64,000 bases of DNA, taken from contig CM077829.1 of NCBI GenBank assembly GCA_039720395.1, positions 20,062,685 through 20,126,684 on the forward strand. The letters run 5' to 3'. Numbering within the stretch: the stretch's first letter is position 1; the number at the start of each line of letters is the position of its first letter. This document shows, one piece after another, positions 49,100-61,000 of this stretch. The DNA is from Liquidambar formosana (Eukaryota; Streptophyta; Magnoliopsida; Saxifragales; Altingiaceae). A program made the position numbers and the translations under genes. Below the pieces are notes generated by a model. That model did no database searches and had not been told where the DNA came from. It saw only the letters and a list, made by a program, of their open reading frames with translations.

Positions 49100-52000
49100 G
49101 AAGGAATAGAAAAAGGAGATGGCGTTCATGGAGTTTTCACACTCATATGAGAGAGATTACCACACAAAAAAAAAAAAAAAAAAAAAATCACAAATCCCCT
49201 TTAAATATAAAATTTCCATTGTAATATTCCAACTAAAGAATCTTAATCCACTATATGCCCAATTTCCATCATCAATTCTATTCAAATTTCCCAAATCAAA
49301 CCCTTAGCTCCAACATTCCCAATTCTCATCAATTTTCCTCAAAATAAAAATCAAAATCAAAACCTTTATAATAGTCTCATAAGTTTTGTTTACAGAAAAT
49401 AATTTGTTTGATTAGTTAGAATAAAAAACAGTTGAAGATTAAGAAGGAGAAGGAGAATTAAGGGCCCGTTTGGCACAACTGTATCTTTTAGTGAAGTGGT
49501 TTTTTTTAAAGATCTGTGAATAGAAGAGATTCCTATAAAAAAGTTTGAAAGTGTTTGGCTACTGAATAGTTAGAAGAGCGTTTTATGTGTTTGGTGACTA
49601 TACTTGTTGTGTGGAAATATCTCTGAACCGAGGTTCCAGCTCGGGATGGAAGGTTCAGTTCAGAAACGCTGACACGTGGCGAAGACTGTTCAACCAGGCT
49701 AACCACAACGTACGTGATTCACCTCCTACGATCCAGCTCGGGGCAAGGGGTTAAATCACATCACTTGACACGTGGTTAATACCACACGGTAGGACCTGCT
49801 GCAAAGCACGTGATGTTCCAGCTCGGGACCTGGTTTTCATCTCGGGACACCTGTCTTATGACTCACACTACAATCCAAATCCTACTACAGTCCAAAACTG
49901 TCCCAGCAGCTGTAATTCCTGACACAACGGTTACTAGAAACCATGATTCCTTGGCCAACCATGATCAGCAAACTATGGTCAGACGGTTATGGGTAAACCA
50001 TGGTCAGATCTGACCTAACCAAAGCAGTTACCTGACCTCACATGGTCAGTCCGTACAGGTGGGTATAAAAAGAATACGATACAGCCTAATTTGGTAAGCT
50101 ACAGTACCCTAATTCTCTGAGATTCATCTTCTTCCTTGCCTCATTCTCCCCACGACAGCTTTCTGACTTAAGCATTGGAGAGGGCACGGCCAAAACCCAC
50201 CTTGGCCTACCCTCTGACCCCTTTTTTTTCAAGCTTGTGATTGCAGGTCCAGGCGAGGGAGCAAGCTCCACCTTCAACACGTAGTTCGGGGAGCAGATTT
50301 TTTACCCCGTACAATTTGGCGCTGTCTGTGGGAACCATCGCGATAAGATGGCTACACCACCTCCGCCCACCTATGGGCGAACCAGATCTGGAGCGAACTT
50401 TACTCGCATAGACCAAGCCATTACAGGCGATGCTGGGAAACGAGCAGAAACCCAGCCTTCGCAGACAAACCCACCATTACCTACGGTGGGGACTAGTCAG
50501 CTTCCTCCGATTCAGCAACATCAAATCTCCCCTGAAATGTCCGCTGTTCTACATTCTCTGGATGACCAGCCTGTTCTCAAAGCTGCGTTTAACAGGGCAG
50601 TGACCAACAACCCCAACCCAGCGGCGGTGGTGGAACTCATTGCAACAATGCAATCAGAGATTCAATCGGCGCAGCTCACAAAGCTAACTGCAGAGCAGAA
50701 TTACCACCGCTACCTTCAGCGAACTTTTGCCCCCCGGGGAGTCAATGTTGTCGCTGAGGAGGCCAGCCAAACCAGTCCACTCCGTCGCACTAGGCATCAG
50801 GAGAGCTCACCCAGGCCTGGGGCCTCTCACCATCACCACCGTAGTAGACGCGACGAAGAGCCACGATTAACTGGCCCAGAACCGAGGCACTCAGGAAGGG
50901 GGGATGAACAACATCATGCGTTGATTCAGAAGTCCCCTGAGCGCAGTTCAAGGCGTTCAGATCATGCACGAAGGTCGAATGAGGACCACCCAAGGCCTCG
51001 TTCTCACGTGCGTTCTGGGAACGAAGCTCGCAGAAATGAGAGACGCTATCACAGGTTACGATCTCCTGAAAGATGAGGGGAAAGAAGTACGGGGACGACA
51101 AGTAGAAAGCGCTCTCGGTCACCCAGGCGCGAAAGAAACGAGGAAGAAGCCTCCAAGAGACACCGGGGTAACCAGAATAGAGGGGGAGAAAGACCTGAGA
51201 GCATTCCTGTGGCTCGAAGTCCATTCACACGGTGGATTCAACGAGTCCCAATCCCACGAGGGTATTCCGAGATAACTTTTACTCTTTACTCTCTTTCAAT
51301 AGATCCCGATCATCATTTGAATTATTACTTGCAACGTATGTCATTATATGCTGGAAATGAGGGTTTCCTCTGTAAGATATTTCCTATGAGTTTGGGGGAG
51401 GTGGTTCTTAAGTGGTGGGATAAGATCCCAGATGAATCTATTGACAGCTGGCACGAACTGAGCAAGCTGTTCAAGAAGAGGTTCATCACTAGCTGTAAAT
51501 TCCCGAGGACCATGCAGAACCTATACGAGCTGAAACAGAAAGATGGGGAAGGACTTCGGGAATACTCTCAGAGGTTCTGGGAGGTCTACAATGAGATTGA
51601 TGACCCTATTGAGAAGAATGCAATGGATTTGTTTCGTCTCGGGTTGAGGAAGCCATCACCTCTTTTTAAGGAGCTCACTGTTAATCCCCCTAGAAACCTA
51701 GCCAAACTACTCTCCACTGTAGCCAATTATTCGAAGTTGGATGATTTCTACACCCCGCAGCCTACCAAAGCCAATGAAAAAGATGACAAAAAGAAAGACT
51801 CTAGGCCTCTTAGAGACAACCCCCGAGGAGAGAAATCCAGGCTACCCACCAATCCAAATCAGGCCATCTTCACTGTATTTACTCTCCCCATCTACAAGTT
51901 GATGAAGGCACTGGAGAACAAGGATTTCTTCCAGAAACCTCGACCTATGTTCGCGGAGCCCGAGAAGAGAAATAAGAAGCTGTTTTGCAGTTACCACAAG

Positions 52001-55000
52001 GATCATGGCCATAGGACAGAGGATTGTAAGGTTCTGAAATACAACCTCGAGGCTTGGGCTAAGGAAGGAAAGCTCGATGAATTTATAGTCCGAAAAGACA
52101 AAGGACAGCCATCTGAACAGAAAAAACCCGAGAATAGGGCTCCTCAATCAACTCAGCCAAAGATCCTCGGGAGAATTGATATGATCACCGAAGGATATGA
52201 GGAAACCGCTCTGTCGACCAGCCAGCTCAGGGCGCAGTACAGAATGGCTTATCAAGAGGCAGAAGTCAATGATATTGGGGATGAACCAGTTCTACTACCT
52301 CAAAGTGAGGGTGAAAATGGAGAGAAACTGCTTTTCTTCGGAGATGCCGAAACTGATGGGACGGTGCGCTGCCCGCACAACGATGCTCTGGTTGTTCGCA
52401 TGCTCATAGGAAACTACGATGTGGGCAAAGTTTATGTGGATAACGGGGCATTGGTGAATGTCATGTTCCATAAATTATTTAGTCAACTCGGGCTGAAGGA
52501 CTCCGACCTAAAGCCCTGTCACGTCAGCCTGAAAGCTTTTAATGGCAACATGACTTTCCCACTGGGACAGATAACGCTCCCAGTACGGGCAGGGCCAGTG
52601 CAATCCATGGAAACATTTGTGGTAATCCAAGAGAGGTCAGCTTATAATGTGATACTCGGGCGACACTGGATTCATGCCATAAAGGCTGTCCCGTCCTCCT
52701 ACCACCAATCCATCAGGTTCCCAGGCCCAGAAGGGATCATGGAGATAAAAGGAAACCAGGCAGCAACCAGGGAATGTTTTCTGGCGGAGTATGCGGGCCA
52801 CTCAGCACCCTCAGAGGACAAACTGAAGTCCAGGGTCCCACGCCTCTCCAGTTCGGGAACTGGCAAGGCTAAAGCCCCGAGGCAGGAGTCAGAGCAAAAG
52901 AAAAAAGCTAAGGTTGATGAGGTTCCCTTATAGCAACGAAAGGGAGAGCAGCCCGGAGTAGAAGAAACGGCTCTGGAGCCTGCAGACAGGACAGGTGAGG
53001 AGCTAGTGAAGAAGATAATCAATCCTGATAATCCAAAGAGGTTTTTCTGGATAGGAAGATCACTGAGTGAAGCCGACACAGCAGAGCTGTTTGAATTTTT
53101 GAAAAATAACATTGATGTATTTGCTTGGTCACCCCACGAAATGCCAGGAATTGATCCCAGGATTATCACTCATGAGTTGCAGGTTAATCCGAATTACAAG
53201 CCAGTGGTTCAGAAGCAACGAAGGTTGTCAGACGATCGAGCCGAAACAGTTTCTGCCGAGGTTGATAAGCTTTTGGAAGCAGGGTTCATCAGAAAGGTAA
53301 AATACCCGAGTTGGCTGGCCAATCCCGTATGTGTTAGAAAAAAGACAGGGGACTGGCGTGTTTGCATCGATTTCACGGACCTCAATAAAGCGTGCCCTAA
53401 GGACAGTTTCCCCTTACCTAAGATTGACCAACTCATAGACTCTATCTCAGGGTATGAGAGACTGAGTATATTTGATGCCTACTCGGGTTACCATCAAATT
53501 CCTATGGCAGAACATGATCAAGACAAAACGGGGTTCATTACTCCTAGAGGAACGTACTGCTACAAGGTAATGCCATTTGGGTTGAAGAACGCATGGGCCA
53601 CCTACCAACGTCTTGTTAGCAGGATGTTTGAAGGATTGATTGGCAAAAACCTTGAGGTGTACGTTGATGACACTATTGTTAAGAGCAGCTCAGAGAAAGA
53701 CCACCTGGCAGACCTAACTGAGGCTTTTGTCCGACTCAGGGAGTACGGGATGAAGTTAAATGCGAAGAAAAGCTCATTTGGAATAGGTTCGGGAAAATTC
53801 CTGGGTCACTTGGTCTCGAGAAGGGGGATCGAGGCAAATCCAAGTAAGATTGAGGCGATAAGAACCCTCCGTACACCAACAACGGTCAGGGATGTTCAAC
53901 AGTTGAACGGGATGGTGGCAGCGCTCAGCAGATTTATCTCGAGGTCATCAGACAAATGCCACCCATTCTTTCAGATACTGAAAAAGAGCACTAACTCGGG
54001 ATGGAACACAGAGTGTCAAGAAGCTTATCAAAAGTTAGTCGCTCATTTAGAAACACTCCCCACCCTGACCCACCCTTACCACGGGGAAACTCTTTACCTC
54101 TATCTTGCCGTTTCAGCTCATGCACTCAATGACGTTCTTTTAGCCCAGCGCGACCTCACTCAAGCGCCAATCTATTATATTAGCAAGACACTATTAGATG
54201 CTGAAACCCGTTATCTGCCCCTTGAAAAATTAATCCTAGCCCTTGTCACAGCCTCAAGAAAACTCCAACACTACTTTCAATCTCATCCCATCATTGTCCT
54301 CACAAACTATCCACTCAAAGATGTGCTCCGCAGAGCTGACTTGTCAAGACGGGTCTCGAAGTGGGGGGTAGAACTCAACGATTACGACATTCACTTCCAG
54401 CCCCGACCTGCCATTAAGGGGCAAATATTGGCTGATTTTCTTGCCGAATTCGCTGATCCTACTTCCAGTTCGGAACAGACAGCATTAAAATCCTCTCTGC
54501 CCGAACTGGGGGGAGGGGCAATATAAACACAGAGAAGAGGAAAAGATGGGATCTCAAAGTGGATGGTGCATCTAATGCGAAAGGAGCAGGTCTGGGAATT
54601 GTGCTGACAGATCCCGAGGGAGAAATCATCGAACAAGCAGTCAAGCTTATGTTCCCAGCCTCAAACAATGAAGCAGAATATGAGGCAGTTGTGGCAGGAC
54701 TTGGGATGGCCCAGGCAATGGGGGTAAAAGAGTTGACAGTAGACAGTGACTCCAGGCTAGTGGTTAACCAGCTGAACAAAGAATATGAAGCCAAAGATGA
54801 AAGAATGGCTGCGTACATGCACAAGGTATGGGAATTAGCTGCAAAATTCACCAGTGTGGAGTTCAAACGCTTTGTGAGGGATCAGAATAGACATGCGGAT
54901 GGGTTGGCTGCCCTGGCTGCAGCGTTGGAAACAGACACCCCTCGAACCATAAATGTCGAAATATTGCAAGAGCCCAGCATCGGGACAGAAGAGCTTATCT

Positions 55001-58000
55001 CGGACGTTCAGTCCTCGACACCGAGCTGGATGGACGAGATAGTTGCCTATCTACAGAGGGAAGAACTACCCGAGGATCGCAATCAGGGTCACCGAATTCG
55101 CGCCAAGTCAGCTCGTTTTTTGTTATCCCCGTCAGGCTCTCTCTATAAAAGATCCTACACGGGACCATACCTGAAATGCGTACACCCAGACCAAGTAGTA
55201 GACCTGCTAGCTAAACTCCACGAGGGGTCATGTGGGGGTCATGCAGGGGGAAGGTCATTAGCCCATAGGGCAAACACTCAGGGCTACTGGTGGCCGTACA
55301 TGCAGAGGGACGCTATCAGGTATGTGAGAAAATGCTCAAAGTGTCAGATGTTTGCCGACAAGATACACCAGCCTGCTCAGGAGTTGCATCCCATATCCAG
55401 TCCATAGCCTTTTGCACAGTGGGGGTTAGATCTTGTGGGTTCATTACCCACAGCCTCGGGGAATAGGAAGTACTTGTTCGTTGCAACTGACTACTTTACT
55501 AAATGGGTAGAGGCTGTCGCGCTTGCTTCAATTAAAGATTCCGATATTATCAAATTCCTTTGGGAAAATATTATTACGCGCTTCGGGATCCCGAGAGCCT
55601 TCGTATCGGATAACGGAACTCAATTCGACAGTAAAAGAACTTGGGAATTCAGTGCAGAACAGGGAATTCAATTGTGGTATTCTAATCCGAGTTACCCGCA
55701 GTGCAATGGTCAGGCAGAAGCAACCAACAAGATTATAGTCACAGGGATAAAAAGGAGGCTAGACAATGTGAAAGGGTCTTGGCCTGACGAGCTACATGCC
55801 GTACTATGGGCATATCGAACTACTCCGAGGAAGTCCACTGGGGAAACTCCATTTTCCATGACCTATGGAATGGAAGCAATTATACCAACAGAGTTGGGTC
55901 TACCAGGTCTCAGAACCGAATCTTATGATGCGGCAACAAATGATCAAGTTCTGTCTCAAGATCTGGACTTGGCAGAAGAAAGAAGAGAAAGGGCTCGAAT
56001 TAAAATGGCATCTTACCAACAAGAGCTGAAAAAATACTACAACCGAAGAATAAAATCGAGGGAGTTCAATATTGGAGAATTGGTACTCAGACAAATCAAC
56101 GCCGGAACCAAAAATCCTGCTGATGGGAAGCTCGGGGCAACATGGGAAGGTCCTTACGAGGTCATCCACGTCGGGGGTACAGGTTCGTACAGACTAAAGA
56201 GCTTGGAGACTGGACAAGAACTTCCGAGATCAGTTAACATAGCTAATCTAAGATTGTTTTACCGATAGCCAAAGTCGTAATTACATTCAATGATTACTCA
56301 ATACAAGTTCAGAGGTTATTCAGAGATGTTATCGCTTATTTATCGTTCGAGCTAAAGGCATTTTCCCCAACAATGAGCCGAAGTCAAAATTGCCTAAGAA
56401 TGGGCACAAGTCTCACCTAATAAATGGCTTGAGCACGCTAAACCTAAGAATGGGTTAAAAACAAAGTCTTGCCCAAGAACGGGTCCAAGCAAAATTGCCT
56501 AAGAATGGGCACAAGTCTCACCTAATAAATGGCTTGAGCACGCTAAACCTAAGAATGGGTTAAAAACAAAGTCTTGCCCGAGAACGGGTCCAAGCAAAGC
56601 TGCCTAAGAATGGGCATAAGTCTCACCTAATAAATGGCTTGAGCATACCGAGCCTAAGAATGGGTTCACAACGAGGACTCGCCTAAGAATAGGCTCAACG
56701 CAACAACATACCTAGCGATGGGTCTAAGTACATAAGGACCAACAGATACTCAGGTCTATCTCTCCGCAAATTGAAGCCCGTGATCAGATTGGGTCTAATC
56801 ATTTTCGCTAATCGACAGCGCACACACATCCACAAGGGGCTTTATCCCTAGAGTACATTCAAACAGGCAGCCATCATAAAATAAAGGACATATGCACACG
56901 GTAAAGAAAAATTGTGTATTTCATTCCAATAGAAAGAATATTACAATGGTCTATACAAAGTGGGGCACTCAGCCAGAAACAATGAAAAAGAAAAAACCTA
57001 AGTGGCTACTTCTCCCCCGAGTTCCCGGCAGCTGGAGCAATGACCTCGGGAGCCGCGACGGGATCAGTAGAGGCAGGCGGGACCACAGGAGTCTGAGGAA
57101 GATCAGGGGTAACCTCCGTGGTGCTTCCCGTTGGATTTACAAGTTGATCCCCATTGGCAGTGACTGAAGTGTCATTGGTGGCGTCAATGACCCTCTCGGC
57201 TTCAATAGTGGCATTAGGTTGAGACGTGACCTCGGGATCGTTCTCCCCGGCCTCATCGCCGCCTGCAACCTCCATATCAGCTTCCCCGACATCACCTCCC
57301 TCGGGGTTGTAATCCGCGGGAATATCCTTCCTTTCGAAGGGAATATTGGCAATGTCAGGGAATTGGGCAGATGCCAACTTGACCAAGGTCTCCCACGCGA
57401 ATCTGTAGGTGACCTCGAGCTCGGTGGTCAACTGCCCAACGAGGGAAGCCTTCACGCTTTCCCTCTCCTCAGCCACTGCCTTCTCCACGGAGGCTTTCTC
57501 CTTCTCTACCTCAGCCTCCAGAGCCCGGACCTTCCTCGCCAGCTCGCGCTTCTCCCGGGCTAGCTCGTCCTGGGCGTCCTTCGTCTTCCTCAGCTCGGCC
57601 TCCAAATCTGCATAGTCCTTCCTCGTGAGTTCTAGTTTGCTGACGGCGCTCTCGGCTGTGGACTTGAAGGTCTCGCATTCAGATTTTACTTTCTGAAGCT
57701 GAGACATAGCCGCACAACAGTTGGCCTCAGCCTCCCCTAGCTTCTGATCATACTCACTCCGGACTTTGGCGAGCTCGAGCTGCAGCTTGTTATCTTCCAC
57801 CTCGAAGCGGTCGCCCGCCAGCAGGATTTGTTGGCAGCCCTACGCAAACATCAGCAAGTCAGAGATCAGGTTGAACAACAAGTAATCGAAACAACAAGGG
57901 ATGGAACTTACTCGGTAAAGACTGGTAAACCCGAAGCGAAGGTTGTCGAGGGCGGACTTCTTCCTGAAGTGCTCCATGTCCGCCGGCAACCTCATGGGGT

Positions 58001-61000
58001 TCCCCAGCTGCTTGAAATTGTACTCCGCGGAGAAGGAGCTGGTAACATCCTTATCTTTGGGTACGGGGAACTGCAGACATGTGATGAAACATAAAATTAG
58101 TCAGAATCTGTCATAGATTTTTAAGTATGGGACAGTTATGAAATCAAAAAAAGCAAAGACACACCTCGGGGAATTTGGCTAACATCTCAGCACGGGAAAG
58201 GGAGCTCCCACCTCCGGTCTCCGGGGTATTGGCACCTCCCAGCCCAGGCCCTTACACAGCGAGTTGCTGTTTGGGGACTGTAGAGGGTTTCCGGGGCTTG
58301 GAAGGAGGAATCAAGGGAGCCTTCCCTTTCCCGGTAATCTCGGGCGCCTGGGGCCTGTCCACATCCTGCCCCCTCATGGCGCTTGACATGAGCTTGCCAC
58401 TGTTGGGGTTAGTGGACTTCTTGCCGCCATCCCGACCAGACCCAGGAGCAGCAACAGCAGCAGTCTTGTCAGCTCTCTGCTGCTGCTGATTCTGCCGCTG
58501 TTACTGCTGCTGCTGCTTCTGCTCAGCAGCCTTCTTTTCCTGGGCCTCTTTCTCCGCTGCCCTTCTCTCAGCAACCAGAGCCCTCAAATTCATCCCAGAG
58601 TCTTTCTTGGTCCTCTGGCTGCCGGAGTCTATTCTTTGTCTCTTGGCGGGGGGGGGGGGGGGGACGGGAGCCTCTCCTCTCCATGGCTTGGGAGACAGTC
58701 TCCTCAGAGTTGGAGCTCTCAATGACGAAGGGGGCGCGGCGAGCCGTCTTGTCGGAGGGCCTAATCTCCTCAGTTCCCTCCCCTTCAGGTCGGAGGCGGA
58801 TCCCCTCTTCCTCCTCTCCCTCTTGCTCTCCTCTTTCAACCTCTTCTTCCACCACGCGGGTCAGCTCGTCGTCAGGCTGCTCCCAATAGGGGTAACTCGC
58901 CTTCCTCCAAGTCTGGTACCTCGCGTGGTAGTTGAGCATGGTTTCAGCCGAACGGCAGCGCTGGCTGACTTGACATCCGAGCAGCTTCTCGATATCCTCC
59001 TCGTTCAGCTTGTTAGCGGGCTCGTTGGCGTGAGGAGCTGCTAGAAGGAAACATGACATATGTATCAGTGAGAAATCCAATATTCATATCGAGATCGTAT
59101 AAAACAGAAAGAAGCAAAATGATATCGCTGATTTCTTACAGCTAGAGCCTCTCTCTCGGGGAATGATGGGAGGATCAGGGGGGAGAGTCCCATCCACAGG
59201 CCCGTACACGAAGACCACAATGTCATGAGCTCCTGGGTTGGAATCCGGGATGTGAGTGACAAAGGGTTTCTTCCTGGGCTTGAGGGAGAGGTAAACATCG
59301 CGTTTGTTTTTAAGGGTGCAGATTTTGTAGTGGTGGAGTATCTCCCGCACTCCAACAGAAGTCCCTAGCAGCTGGTTAAGGACATGAACCCCCAAGATGA
59401 TCCTAAAGGAGTTCAGCCCTAGCTGGGTTGGGACTATCCCACAGTAGAGGAGGAAGTCATTGAGGAGGTCAGGGAAGGGGATGCGAACTCCACCCTCCAT
59501 GAAGGCAGCAATGGGAACAGGGAGGCCATCCTTAGCATCTGACCTAAAGACATCCTCCCCAGGCTCAGCAAAGCGGAAGCTAAACTTCCCGTCTTCAAAG
59601 CCGTATAAGGCCCTAAACTCTGCTACCTTTGCAGGGTTTTCCCTAATATCGTAAAAGGAAGACATCTGCCAAGACGAAAGGGGAAGATTAAATCCAGGGA
59701 TAACTCAACCCATGCCAACATGCCCCGACCTAAAACTTCAAGGTCAAGTCCTGACAGGTATGTTATTCCTGTCTTGACAGACCCAAAATTTTTCTAAGTG
59801 TCAGCTCGGGGAACACTAAACTCGGTGTTGGGAAAAGACAAAAGAGGAGACCAAAAGCCTTTTTCTCAAATTTACCCCAAGATGGAGTTTTTCAAACCCT
59901 AAAAGGCGGGAAAATCAGTATCTTGGTGGTTTGCCCCAAAAACCAAAGGAAAACCCTAGGATTACGAAGCAAACCCCAAGAACATCTCCAACAACCGCAA
60001 AGAGAAAAATACACCGAACAAATTGAAGAATGAAGAACAAAAACTAGTTATACCTTTACAAAGATCAAGCGGTGGTCAGGAGAGCGGTTTCGCCGGGGAA
60101 ACTGTACGGCGTGGTGCTGAAAACCTCCAAAAGTTGTTCTTGGAAAGGCGAATGGAGCGAGAAGAGTACCAACGGGGAATAGCACCAGAGAAACGATTCA
60201 CAGAAGCAACAAAAGAGAGCAGAACGGATCTTCTCCCACAAACGAACGGCGTAAACAGTGGATTCCGGTGGAAAGGACGGAGTTTTCTTGGTGAAAACAG
60301 AAGGCAGAAAGCAGACACAGTAGAGAGAGAAAATGGAGAACAGAATGCAGAGAGAAAAGCAAAGAGTAGAGAGAGAATGCAGGAGATAAAGTGAGCAGTA
60401 ATTTGTTTCCCTCCAAAGACATAATGCTTCTGGAGCATTAAATGCAAATCGTACGGTCCCAAGGCACATGACGTCAGCACCTTGGAATACGGAAAGGCTT
60501 AACCGCCTTTTTGCCAGCTAAGCCCTAGAATGCTGAACGGCATAGGGGCACAGGGAAAAGCACTTAGCAAAATAAAATTATGACAAGTCCCAACTCGGGA
60601 ATGTCATAATTTGGGGCAAATTGTGTGGAAATATCTCTGAACCGAGGTTCCAGCTCGGGATGGAAGGTTCAGTTCAGAAACGCTGACACGTGGCGAAGAC
60701 TGTTCAACCAGGCTAACCACAACGTACGTGATTCACCTCCTACGATCCAGCTCGGGGCAAGGGGTTAAATCACATCACTTGACACGTGGTTAATACCGCA
60801 CGGTAGGACCTGCTGCAAAGCACGTGATGTTCCAGCTCGGGACCTGGTTTTCATCTCGGGACACCTGTCTTATGACTCACACTACAATCCAAATCCTACT
60901 ACAGTCCAAAACTGTCCCAGCAGCTGTAATTCCTGACACAACGGTTGCTAGAAACCATGATTCCTTGGCCAACCATGATCAGCAAACTATGGTCAGACGG

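Larger units (their letters stand above)
48556..49607 (+). other. HMA5 intron 1, left part
   Basis: Non-coding. (TTC)n at about 48742-48776, a poly-A/(GAAA)n tract at about 49049-49100 and poly-A at 49168-49187. GGGCC.GTTTGGCA phrases at about 48883 and 49464 resemble MITE ends, but no partners were confirmed. Confidence 0.6.

Noticed and set aside
60065..60480. Two overlapping minus-strand ORFs of 134 codons
   Set aside because: Both arise from a CT-rich stretch and have no recognisable domain. They are better explained as leader or promoter sequence of the antisense gene.
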